Source: JAOXRU01 sp965247735 (GTDB taxonomy: Bacteria > Bacteroidota > Bacteroidia > Flavobacteriales > Flavobacteriaceae). From it: DNA of 64,000 bases. The stretch's first letter is position 1; each line of letters begins with the position of its first letter. This document shows positions 10,005-19,926 of this stretch, in pieces. Location: the NCBI GenBank assembly GCA_965247735.1, contig CBDFHN010000002.1:3038001-3102000 (forward strand). Direction: 5' to 3'. The translations under genes and the position numbers were made by a program. Under the pieces are notes generated by a model. It did no database searches and was not told where the DNA came from. It saw only the letters and a program-made list of their open reading frames with translations.

Positions 10005-10057
10005 AGTAACTGTCTATTGTTCCCTAACAAAGGTATCAGTTTTTGAAATTAGTTATT

Positions 10058-13000
10058 TTATTTTCTAATTATTTTATACTTTTTTAGTCCATCATCAGTG
10101 TCCATTTTTATAATATAGACCGCTCTTCTAAGGGCTAAAACTGAAAACATATATTCAGATTGTGTTTCGTTATATTCTATGTTTTTTACTCGTTTTCCTG
10201 TCATATCAAAAATAGTTATTGAAGAAATAAATGTATTTCGATTGTTCTTAATAATTACATAATCGCTACTAGGGTTTGGGTAAATAGTAAAAAATTCCTT
10301 TTTTAAATTTTCAGAATTAATGACAACATCAACTGTAGCGGAGCATGTAGCTGTATTTCCTGATGAATCTGTTACCAAAAGCAGTACCGTATTTTGACCA
10401 ATATCATCCTGAGTAAAGTCCGTAATATCAAGAGAGAATTGTAAACTGGCATCATCTGTACAGTTATCCGACGAGCCATTATTAATATCAGCTGCTGTGA
10501 TGCTAGCATTTCCTGAAGTATCTAATTCCACCGTTATATTTTGACAAATTACTATTGGAGCAATGTTGTCTTGAACCGTTACTGTAGCATCGCAACTACC
10601 GGTGTTTCCTGAGGTATCCGTAACTGTTAAAGTAACGATTTTGTCCCCCAAATCAGAACAAGTAAAATTGGTTTGACTTAAAGCTAACACCAAATCGGCA
10701 GTTGCGGTACAATTATCTGAAACCCCATCATTGATATCTGCAATGGTAATACTTGCTGCTCCATTTGCATCAAGTTGTATTGTTCTGTTTTTGCAAACAA
10801 CAATTGGTGCTTGATTATCCGATAGGCTTTCATAAGCTCCAATATCAATAGTAGTGTCTATAATTCTATCCTGACCAGCGATATCTGTAGTTGTGCTGTT
10901 TTTAGTATTATCACCTGCATTGAGCAATACACTACATTCAGATGGTAATAAACCATCATCAGTAGTTCCAAAAATAGCATCAATACCATTAGGGTTGCTA
11001 CTATCTATAAAAGGATCTCCAAAAAGTGCTGTAAAATTATTAGAATTATCAACACCAAGAGCATCGGAAACATTGTACGAAGAGTCATTACTGATGGTAA
11101 TAGCAGCCGATTCTGCATCGATATCACTAATTCCATTGGTTGAGGTGTTTCCATAAAAAACGGTATTATAAATGGACGTAGTCGTTGTGTTAAAAATATA
11201 CAAACCACCACCCAGAATATCCGCAGAATTGCCAAAAAAGGTATTGTTAGTAAGTGTTATGTCTGAATTTATAAGATATATTCCTGCGCCATTTTCGGTA
11301 GCAGAATTGTTTATAAAAGACACATTGGTTACGCCGTCGTTATTGCCACTTAGACTAAAGATACCACCTCCGCTTCGTCCTACATTATTATTGACAAATG
11401 TGGAATTTAAAACATTAAATACACTATTAACACTACTAATATTATAAATTCCTCCGCCAAATAAGGCCGCATAATTATCTTCAAACAACACATCGGTCAT
11501 AATTGGAGAGGAACCTATAATATAAAGTCCGCCACCATTAAGTCCACATTTGTTCCCAGTAAAATTTACACCTGTCATTTCTGAATTTGAATTAAAACTA
11601 TAAATTGCACCACCAGCAACATCTGCATTATTCCTACTAAAAGAAACATCAGTAATTATTGGGGCAGAGGTGTCATTATTGATAGCTCCACCAGAACCAT
11701 TCGCATTATTTTCTGTAAACTCAAGTTGCGTCAATATTGGGGAGGAAGTCGCATTAAACATACCGCCACCAGCAGTTGAAAAAATTTCTTGATTCGCATA
11801 GATTATTGAGGGTGAACTTGCAGTATTCCCGCCTTTAATTATAAAACCTTCTATTAACGTATTGTTGCTAAGGTTTGCGGTAACGATAACGTGATATGCA
11901 TTTTCGCTATTATTAGAAAAACCAAGGGTGCTTCCACTTCCAGTAACGATATCATCCTCAAGAAAATCACCACTTAGTATACTTGGGTTGTCTAAATCTT
12001 GTGTATCCGTTGTAGTATCATAACCACCTTTAATAATAAGGTCTTTGTTTAAATGAAATGCAAAATATTTGGCATCAGTAGCAATCCCATCTGGGGATTC
12101 GGTTGGTAAATAACTGCCTTGGGCTACGTGGATTTCTGTGTCTGCACATACATTGTCCATAGCAACTTGTAAATCCCTGAAAGCTGTTGCAAAACTTAAA
12201 CCATCGCCTGTATTATCTGGGCGACTGGCATCGACATAATAAATTATTCCATCGGAAGATTGATTCTCATAAGCACCAATATCTATGGTCGTGTCAAAAA
12301 TTCGGGATTCTCCTGTTATATCAGTCAACTCAGAATTGAAGCTATTATCACCCAGATTATTTAGAAAACAATTTGGTATTAAGCCATCGTCTGTAGTACC
12401 AAATACATCATCGGCGCCATCTGGGTCGTTACTGCCTATAAATGGATTGGATATTAATGTCACAAAATTTGATCCAGCATCAAGATTACCTTCTGCAAAA
12501 TCCGACGCATTATTGCTGGATGCCGCTGCTATGTTATTACCAAAAATAGTTCCACCACTAGAAGTCGCTGTGTTTTCATAAAACACGGTATTGTATAAGG
12601 TAGGTGTAGACACATTATTAAAAAGTGCGCCACCTTCTTCGGCTGTGTTTTTAAAAAATGTCACATTTCTTAAAACAGCATGCGATGTTACCAGGTATAA
12701 ACCGCCGCTTTCTGCATCTGATGAGTTTTCGGTAAAGAGTACATTGGTTAAGGTTGGATTAGAGCTTACCATATTCATTCCGCCACCTTGAAAACTTGCA
12801 TGATTTTTAGAAAAAACGACATTAACCAAGTCAAGATTAGAACTTAAACCGTACAAACTACCACCTATAGAAGCAGAATTCCTTATAAACTTAACATTAT
12901 TTAATGTGGTTTCATTAGCAGTATGGGTATAGATTGCGCCACCAATAGAGCTTGAATTGTCATTGAAGCTAGCATTTGTAATGGTGAAATTGGCAATAAA

Positions 13001-16000
13001 AGTGTATATACCAGCACCAAAAGAACTCTTGTTTTCAGAAAAGGCAACATCTGTTAAAATAGGATGTGCTCCATCTCCGTTATAAACAGTACCAAACGCA
13101 CTTGTGTTTTTAATAAATGTACTATTACTTATGTTTGGACTCGAATTGTTGTTATACATAGCGCTTCCATATAACCCAGAACTATTACCTTCAAAAGATA
13201 AATAGGAAAGGCTAGGAGAAGACATGATGTTATAAAACGCACCATTATTTGGTGCATATTGCATGTCATTATATGTAATGTTAGCTCCGCCATTCGCATT
13301 AGCACCTATAATATTAAAGCCTTCAAAAAGTGCCGTATTTGTTAAACCAAAACTTATAATAATATGATAAGCATTTTCGTCATTATTACTAATAGCTAAT
13401 GTGCTACCGCTACCACTTACACTATCATCGTTATTAAAATCGCCAGAAAGTATACTTGGTGTATTTACATCTTGTATACCACTTCCCGTATTGTAACCGC
13501 CTTTTATAACCATATCTTTATCTAAATGAAAAGCAAAATCTCTAGAATCTACAGAAATCGCATCTGGCGATTCGGTAGGAAAATAAGTGCCTTGTGCAAC
13601 ACGAATTTCTGAACCTGTACAAGCATTATCTATTGCCACTTGCAGGTCTTTGTAGGCTGTTGCAAAGCTAAATCCGTCGCCTGTATTATCAGGGCGAGAT
13701 GCATCTACAAATAGCGTTATTGGTATTGTTAATGCACTTGTTGTTGCAGCAATAGCAAATGTAAATGGGTCATGGTCGCTATCAGAATTAGCAATGCTTA
13801 CTGTGGCTGTATTTTCGCCTTCGTTAAAACATTGTGCAGTAAATGTTACCGTAAATGTGGTGCTAGCTCCTCCCAAAACTGTAGTAGATGCTGGCTGACT
13901 TGTTATGCTGAAATCTGAATTATCTACAGTAACATAGTCTGGAGCACTTCCATCCAAAGTTAAACCTAAACTTCCAATATTTTCAATCGTAAATGTTTTA
14001 CTAATGGAATTACCCGCTTCTATAGTTCCAAAACTGGTATCATCGGTAAGTGAAGGTGTGCTGTCTTCGAAAGCGATATTAATACCATTTCCAGAAACGG
14101 TAAACGTGGATTGACTTTCGTAAGCACCTATATCAATCGTCGTTTCATTAATTCTAGATTGTCTAGCAATATCGACAGGGTTTACATTTCCTGAGTTATT
14201 TCCGGCATTAATTATTAGTACAGTTGACGGGAAGAGGCCATCATCTTCAGTTCTATAAACACCATCTAATCCTGCTGGGTTGCTGCTGTCTAAAAATGGG
14301 TCTGATGCAGAAGATAAATCTACAAAAACACCAAGACTAGTAATATTTCCACCAGTACCATCTGAGGCATTGTGCGATGAAGAAGCATCAATATTGTCGC
14401 CGCTAATATCGGCACCGCTACTTGTTCCTATATTTCCGTAGAAAATAGTATTGTGCAATAAAGGTGTTGCATTACTATTGTATAATCCGCCACCGCTACT
14501 TGCTGTATTATTAGTAAACGTTACGCTGGTTAGGGTTGAATTATTATTTGAAAGATACAAACCGCCACCTTCATTTAGTGCGCCGTTGTTTACAAATAGC
14601 ACATTGTTTAATGTAGTTAAAGACCCAACATTGTTTAACATACCGCCACCATCTATAGTAACTTGATTGTTTGCAAAAACCACATTGGTTAATAATGTAA
14701 GCGATGCATTTGTGTTTTGCATACCACCTGCATTTGCAGCTGTATTATTGGTGATACTCACATCAAAAACTCTTGGTGAAGCGCCATCTGTATTATAAAT
14801 ACCTCCAGCTGTAATGGCATTATTGGCATCAATTATACATTTGGTAATTGTAGGAGAGGAACTTGCCGTGTTATAAATACCACCACCAGCACCTCTTAAA
14901 ATATCTTCGGTTTCGTAGCTAATAGAACTAACCGAATTTGCATTTCCGTTTTCAATTTTAAAGTTTTCAATTATAGCGGCATTAGTCAGGTTTATGGTTA
15001 CCAAAACGTGGTAGCTATTGTCGGTAGCATCATTTAATACCCCAATATCGCCATTTAAAACACTTGGATTCAGTACATCTTGAACTTCTGTTGCGGCATC
15101 GTAACCACCTTTTATGGTAAGGTCTTTACTTAAATGAAACGCTAAATTCCTACCATCTAAAGTTACATTATCTGGCGATTCGGTTGGGAAATAAATACCT
15201 TGAGCTACGCGTATTTCGGTGTCTGCACATACATTGTCCATAGCTACTTGTAAATCTCTATAGGCTGTGGCAAAACTTAAACCATCACCTGTATTGTCTG
15301 GGCGACTAGCATCGACATAATAAATAGTTCCTGTAGAAGATTGATTTTCGTAAGCACCAATATCTATAGTGGAATCAACCTCTCGATCATTTCCTGCAAT
15401 ATCATCATTTTCAGTATTAGCCGAATTATCTCCCAAATTTATAAGTGTACAATTAGGGCGTAATCCATCGTCTTCAGTATTAAAAATACCATCCGCACCT
15501 TCGGGAAGGCTTGAATTGATAAAAGGCGATTGGGAGGCTGATAAATCTATAAAACTGGCACCTGCATCAATATTTCCCTCTAAAACATCAGAGGCATTAT
15601 TATCTGAAGACGCATCCACATTATCACCAAAAATTGCATCACCGCTAGTGGTAGCCATATTCCCATAGAATACCGAATTAAATACTATTGGAGACGATGA
15701 GCTTGAATTGTATATTGCACCACCTTCATTGGCTGTGTTTTCAAAAAACGTAGCATTGATGATGGTTATGGATGTATTAGAATTATATATTGCGCCTCCA
15801 AGGCTTGAAGTTCCTGTGGCGTTATTATTATTAAAACTAACATTGGTTAAGCTTACCGTAGCATCAGAATTGTACATGCCTGCTCCTCTACTAGAATCAT
15901 CATCAGCAATATTATTATTAAAACTAACATTGGTTAAGGTTGGCAAGGCTTCGAAATTGTACATACCAGCACCGCGACTTGCAAAATCAAAAATATAATT

Positions 16001-19000
16001 ATTTGTAAAACTTACGTTGCTTAAGTTAGGCGCACATAAACTAGAATTGTACATTCCGCCTCCCCTATGGGCAGTATTTCCCTCAAAAATGACATCTGTT
16101 ATTCTAGGCGACGAATTAGAAACGTTAAATATTCCACCGCCTCTATCTTCGGTTCCATTGTTTGTAAATTCGCTATCATCAATTTTAGGAGAGGATTCAA
16201 TGTTGTACATGCCGCCACCTCGATTTGCAAAATTTTCTGTATAATTAACATTATCAAGTGTTGGATTTGCGTTGTTGAGGTAGATTCCGGCGCCATAACC
16301 TGAAAAATAAGTTAGTCCAAAATAGGTTTTATTGACAGCGCCATTGGCATGACCACCTTGAATACTAAGACCTTCTAATTCGGTATCTCTCGTAATATTT
16401 GCAGCAATAAATACATGGTATGCATTTTCTGTATTTCCGCTAAAAGCTAAGGTGTTGCCACTTCCTGTAACCAGATCATCGCCATTAAAATCACCACTTA
16501 AAATAGTGGTATTTGCTTGGTAATCAGGAAATCCTGTTATGGCATTATAACTACCTGAAATTCTAATATCTTTATTAATATGAAAGGCTCTGTCTCTACT
16601 ATCTGCCGTTGAATCGTCTGGAGCATCGGTGGGAAGATAGATGCCTTCTGCCATAATAATATTTGCTCCTGTACAAGCAATGTCTATAGCAAATTGTAAA
16701 TCTCTATAAGCCGTAGGAAAGGTTAATCCATCGCCACTATTATCTGGGCGACTACTATCGACATAAATATTTATGGGTACGTTTTGATTTTCGTAAGCGC
16801 CAATATCAATGGTTCGTCTTTTTCTATCTTGACCTGTAATATCATTGGATTCACTATTTGCGCTATTAAGACCAAGGTTGGCAAGGGTACAATTGGGGAT
16901 TAATCCATCGTCTGTCGTGCCATAAATATTATCTGCTCCGTCAGGATCTGTACTATCCTCAAATGGGTCTGATATTAATGTTATAAAATCTGCTCCAGCA
17001 CTAATATTGCCACCAGTACCATCAGAAGCGTTGTTGGATGAAGACGCATTAATATCACCAATAATATCTGAACCTGTCATACCAGCTGTGTTCCCATAAA
17101 AAACGGTATTGTATAGTTCAGGAGAAGATGTCGCAGATGTGTTTTCTAGACCGCCACCTATATCGGCATAATTCCCTGAAAAAGTAGCGTTATTTATAAT
17201 AGGAGAAGAAGAAATATTCAACATTCCGCCGCCTTGTGAAGCATCATTTCCTGAAAAGAGAGCGTTGGTTAAGTTGGGAGTGGAGAAAGTGTTATTTAGT
17301 CCTCCGCCATTAAGTGCTATATTCTCCGCAAATACGACATTGGTTAGGATAGAAGAGGAAAAAACAATGAACATTCCGCCGCCAGATTCTGCAGAATTTC
17401 TAGAAAAAATCACTTTATTTATGGTAGGCGATGAGGTGTTGTTGTACATGCCTCCACCAATATTTTGACTGATGGATTGCCCTGAGTATTGAATTGAAGA
17501 CGCATTGTCTGCATTTCCGCCTAGAATACTAAAGCCTTCTATTAGTGAAGTATCGCTTAGGTTGACCGTAAGAAAAACACGGTAGGCATTTCCTGTATTT
17601 CCTGTTATATTTAAGGTACTGCCACTTCCAGAAACCACATCATCATTATTGAAATCGCCTGATAAGATTGATGGTGTGTTTAAATCTTGAATACCAGAAG
17701 TTGCATCGAATCCACCTTTTATTATAAGGTCTTTATCAAAATGAAAAGCTCTATTTCTTAAGTCTGTTGTTGTGCCGTCAGGACTTTCTGTTGGTAAATA
17801 AGTGCCTTGAGCTACTCTTATTTCTGAACCTTCACAAGCACCATCCATTGCATATTGTAAATCTTTAAAGGCTGTAGCAAAAGAAAGTCCATTACCCGAA
17901 TTATCTGGTCGAAAAGCATCTACGAATAGCGTTGTAACCATGTTGGGAAATTGATTTTCATAAGCTCCAATATCAATAGACATATCAAATATTCGGTTTT
18001 GACTAGCTATATCTATCATTTCGGTATTCTGGGAGTTAGCACCCGCATTTAGTAATACCCCACAACTAAGTGGAATGAGACCATCATCTATGTTTCCAAA
18101 AATATTATCTGCGCCATCTGCATCAGTACTATTAGTAAACGGATCTGTACTAAGCATAATATAACCTGTACCTGCACCAAGCCCACCTAAATCTACATCA
18201 GATGCATTATACGAAGACAAAGGATCAACAGCATTGCCTTCTATACTTGTAGGAGCACTATTAGAATCATTATCATAAAAAACCGTATTATATAAAATGG
18301 GATTAGAAGTCGTTTCGTTTAGCATGCCTCCAGAAGTAGCTCCCGAATTACCTACAAATGTTACATTGACTAATGTAGCGTGCGCACTCTCTGAATTAAA
18401 CATTCCGGCGCCTTTAGAACTTGCTAAATTTTGATAAAACACGACATTTGTTAAGGTGGGTTCTGAAGATTCGCTAAACATACCACCTCCTTTTGCTGCT
18501 GTATTACCAATAAAAAAAACATTGATAAACTCAGCATCCGCATTATCTTGATTTGCAACACCACCACCTGCATCGGCTGTGTTATTTTTAAAAACAACCT
18601 GATTAAAACTTGGTGTAGAAAATTCAATGAATGCACCACCACCATCATTAGAGGCATTATTACCTTCAAAAAGAACTTGCGATAGTGTAGAGGAAGAAGC
18701 CGATTCTTCGTACATGCCAGCTCCATTTGCAGAGACGTTATTGTTAAAGATAGCATCTGAAATTGAAGGTGAAGCACTTCTATTAAACAGTCCTCCTCCA
18801 GCATTTTTTGAAGAATTATCTTTAAAAATCATGTTCGTTAATTGCAAATTCGAAGAGAAATTAAATAATCCACCACCTAAAAAACTTTCAAATCCAGAAC
18901 TTGAATAAAGTATTGCTGCACTTGTATTATTTGCATTTCCGCCAGATATTTCAAAATTATCTAATACAGCCACATCAGAAAGATTTGCTATAATAAATAC

Positions 19001-19420
19001 ATGGAGTGCATTTTCTGAATTACCTGTTGTGGCATCATCGCCATTAAAATCACCACTTAAAACAGAAGGTACACTCAAATCTTGAATCCCTGTTATGGCA
19101 TTATACCCACCTTTTATAATTAAATCTTTATCAAAATGAAAGGCGCGCTTTCTGGCATCTGTAGTTGTACCATCTGGATTATCGGTAGGTAAATAAGTAC
19201 CTTGAGCTACGCGGATTTCATCATCTGCTACAGCAATATCTAGCGCCGTTTGTAAATCGACATATGCATCTATAAATGAGGTTCCATTGCTTGCGCCAGT
19301 GGCATTTATGTTTACATAATGTGTTTGTTGAGCATTAAGTGAAAGTAGGGGAAATAAACTTAGTAAGAATAAATAACAAATATATCGTACCCGAAAATTA
19401 CTAAAATAGTTCTGTTTCAT
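10058..19420 (-). CDS. Giant T9SS-secreted repeat protein, six choice-of-anchor Q-type beta-helix modules
   Basis: 3120 residues. Signal peptide about 1-30 (ending LNAQQ). Six modules of roughly 390-540 residues each start with '[YF]VDASRPDNTGDG.SFATA' (near 34, 498, 886, 1367, 1903 and 2394), continue with 'EIRVAQGTYLPTESPDG' and a parallel beta-helix of 'F..N.A..GGG.YN' turns, and end in 'TTIDIGAYENQ'. A choice-of-anchor D-like Ig insert sits at about 1770-1900. Two HYR-like domains (about 2870 and 2953) precede a type A T9SS sorting domain (about 3043-3120; 'IYPNPSSDYVIIKN' to the terminal 'KYKIIRK'). The modules are clearly related at DNA level, so the array can change length by recombination. 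A surface or adhesin role is inference. Apparently monocistronic. Confidence 0.93.
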   Translation of the reverse strand: MKQNYFSNFRVRYICYLFLLSLFPLLSLNAQQTHYVNINATGASNGTSFIDAYVDLQTALDIAVADDEIRVAQGTYLPTDNPDGTTTDARKRAFHFDKDLIIKGGYNAITGIQDLSVPSVLSGDFNGDDATTGNSENALHVFIIANLSDVAVLDNFEISGGNANNTSAAILYSSSGFESFLGGGLFNFSSNLQLTNMIFKDNSSKNAGGGLFNRSASPSISDAIFNNNVSANGAGMYEESASSSTLSQVLFEGNNASNDGGGAFIEFSTPSFNQVVFKNNTADAGGGVANQDNADAEFINVFFIGNTAAKGGGMFSESSEPTLTNVVFYQNLASSKGAGMFNSESAHATLVNVTFVGNSGATSGGMLNETTSNPILYNTVFYDNDSNSAPTSIEGNAVDPLSSYNASDVDLGGLGAGTGYIMLSTDPFTNSTDADGADNIFGNIDDGLIPLSCGVLLNAGANSQNTEMIDIASQNRIFDMSIDIGAYENQFPNMVTTLFVDAFRPDNSGNGLSFATAFKDLQYAMDGACEGSEIRVAQGTYLPTESPDGTTTDLRNRAFHFDKDLIIKGGFDATSGIQDLNTPSILSGDFNNDDVVSGSGSTLNITGNTGNAYRVFLTVNLSDTSLIEGFSILGGNADNASSIQYSGQSISQNIGGGMYNNTSSPTINKVIFSRNSAESGGGMFIVFSSSILTNVVFAENIALNGGGLNNTFSTPNLTNALFSGNDASQGGGMLNISSSPIINNATFSGNYADIGGGLENTSATSSPELYNTVFYGNTAGMTGSDIIGDINASSSNNASDGTGGNISAGADFITLISDPFEDSTDPDGADNIYGTTDDGLIPNCTLANLGLNSANSESNDITGQDRKRRTIDIGAYENQNVPINIYVDSSRPDNSGDGLTFPTAYRDLQFAIDIACTGANIIMAEGIYLPTDAPDDSTADSRDRAFHINKDIRISGSYNAITGFPDYQANTTILSGDFNGDDLVTGSGNTLAFSGNTENAYHVFIAANITRDTELEGLSIQGGHANGAVNKTYFGLTYFSGYGAGIYLNNANPTLDNVNYTENFANRGGGMYNIESSPKIDDSEFTNNGTEDRGGGIFNVSNSSPRITDVIFEGNTAHRGGGMYNSSLCAPNLSNVSFTNNYIFDFASRGAGMYNFEALPTLTNVSFNNNIADDDSSRGAGMYNSDATVSLTNVSFNNNNATGTSSLGGAIYNSNTSITIINATFFENTANEGGAIYNSSSSSPIVFNSVFYGNMATTSGDAIFGDNVDASSDNNASDVLEGNIDAGASFIDLSASQSPFINSSLPEGADGIFNTEDDGLRPNCTLINLGDNSANTENDDIAGNDREVDSTIDIGAYENQSSTGTIYYVDASRPDNTGDGLSFATAYRDLQVAMDNVCADTEIRVAQGIYFPTESPDNVTLDGRNLAFHLSKDLTIKGGYDAATEVQDVLNPSVLNGDIGVLNDATDNSYHVLVTINLTNAAIIENFKIENGNANSVSSISYETEDILRGAGGGIYNTASSSPTITKCIIDANNAITAGGIYNTDGASPRVFDVSITNNTAANAGGMQNTNASLTLLTNVVFANNQVTIDGGGMLNNVGSLTTLNNVLFVNNGALNEGGGLYLSNNNSTLTSVTFTNNTASSGGGLYNSNATPLLHNTIFYGNIGTSSGADISGDNIDASSSHNASDGTGGNITSLGVFVDLSSASDPFLDSSNPAGLDGVYRTEDDGLFPSTVLIINAGNNSGNVNPVDIARQSRINETTIDIGAYESQSTFTVSGNGINIAFEDSTPSLTDDTSFGTIEAGNSISKTFTIENIGSLGLTLDGSAPDYVTVDNSDFSITSQPASTTVLGGASTTFTVTFTAQCFNEGENTATVSIANSDSDHDPFTFAIAATTSALTIPITLFVDASRPDNTGDGFSFATAYKDLQVAIDNACTGSEIRVAQGTYFPTESPDAISVDSRDFAFHLDKDMVIKGGYNTGSGIQDVNTPSILSGDFNNDDSVSGSGSTLAISNNDENAYHIIISFGLTNTALFEGFNIIGANANGGANITYNDMQYAPNNGAFYNIMSSPSLSYLSFEGNSSGLYGSAMYNNNSSPNISNSTFIKNTSAFGTVYNGDGAHPILTDVAFSENKSSFGAGIYTFIANFTITNASFNDNSSSIGGAIYTHTANETTLNNVKFIRNSASIGGSLYGLSSNLDLVNVVFSKNHASFQGGGMNMVSSNPTLTNVLFTENSSDAESGGLYLVTSHAVLRNVTFFKNTAEEGGALFNNVSTPTLYNTVFYENTATSSGGTIFGNNIAAASSNNASDFAEGNLDAGSNFVTLISNPFIGSNDPDGADDVFGTTDDGLIPNCFLNNLGDNSFNSELTDITGESRIFDTTIDIGAYENQSSDGIIYYVDASRPDNTGDGLSFATAFRDLQVAMDNVCADTEIHVAQGSYLPTESPDGIATDAKYFAFHLNKDLIIKGGYDTTTDTQDLDNPSILSGDFLEDDIVTGSGSTLGFSNNSENAYHVIVTANLSNNTLIEGFIIKGGNTASSPSIIYANQEIFSTAGGGMFNATSSPILTQLEFTENNANGSGGAINNDTSAPIITDVSFSRNNADVAGGAIYSFNSNSEMTGVNFTGNKCGLNGGGLYIIGSSPIMTDVLFEDNYAALFGGGIYNISSVNSVFNVLNSTFVNNNVGRSGGGIFSLSGNNDGVTNVSFINNSATENGAGIYLINSDITLTNNTFFGNSADILGGGLYIFNTTTTSIYNTVFYGNTSTNGISDIDAESAAITISNDSSYNVSDALGVDNSNNFTALFGDPFIDSSNPNGIDAIFGTTDDGLLPSECSVLLNAGDNTKNSTTTDIAGQDRIIDTTIDIGAYESLSDNQAPIVVCKNRTIQLDANGAASITIADINDGVSDNCTATADLVLALSQTNFTCSDLGDKIVTLTVTDTSGNTGSCDATVTVQDNIAPIVICQNITVELDTSGNASITAADINNGSSDNCTDDASLQFSLDITDFTQDDIGQNTVLLLVTDSSGNTATCSATVDVVINSENLKKEFFTIYPNPSSDYVIIKNNRNTFISSITIFDMTGKRVKNIEYNETQSEYMFSVLALRRAVYIIKMDTDDGLKKYKIIRK

Positions 19421-19926
19421 ATTGATGGGTTTTGTAGCATAGTTGAATTAAATGTTTTTACACTTATTCCAACAGCATCATTATTACTAAACTAAATATG
19501 GTAAAAATCTAAGCTAATTATAAAAGCAAGATCTGAGGTTTTTTTAAGTAGTTCTCCCTACAAGATAAGAAATTAAATTAATGATTTGGAGTTTTTAAGT
19601 ATTCATCAACAGGAACATTTACATCAATTAAGTTATTAGCACAAGAAAACATAATCTCTCATGCTTTAGGTATAAATAAACGAGCCTTTATAATTAATAT
19701 TAAAGAAAACGGAAATATCAAAAATTAGATGACCTTTCTTCTGGTTTGGTAAAATTCAACACTATGCATTTAAATCAGGATTAAAAATTAGTTGTTTAAT
19801 GGTTTATACTACATTTAATATTTCAGTGAATACCCTATTTGACTGTTTTTCATTATAATATAAATTTACATTATAATATTTTGTTCGTGATTATCCTTTA
19901 AGTCCATTTCGTAAAACCCCATAAAA
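19421..19926. other. Divergent intergenic region between two T9SS cargo genes
   Basis: About 500 bp, very AT-rich, between the divergent 3120- and 953-residue cargo genes, so it must contain promoters for both. An 11-bp direct repeat (CATTATAATAT) occurs at 19851-19861 and 19869-19879, 50-75 bp upstream of the plus-strand start. No exact Bacteroidota -7 element could be fixed. Confidence 0.4.

Noticed and set aside
10893..18908. Many plus-strand open frames opposite the 3120-residue gene
   Set aside because: They repeat in step with the modules and read Pro/Leu/Ser-rich complements of 'GGG.YN' turns; no independent gene features.
10058..19420. Regular repeats considered as CRISPR or tandem-repeat DNA
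   Set aside because: Repeats are in frame, hundreds of residues long and protein-coding; no short identical repeats with unique spacers.
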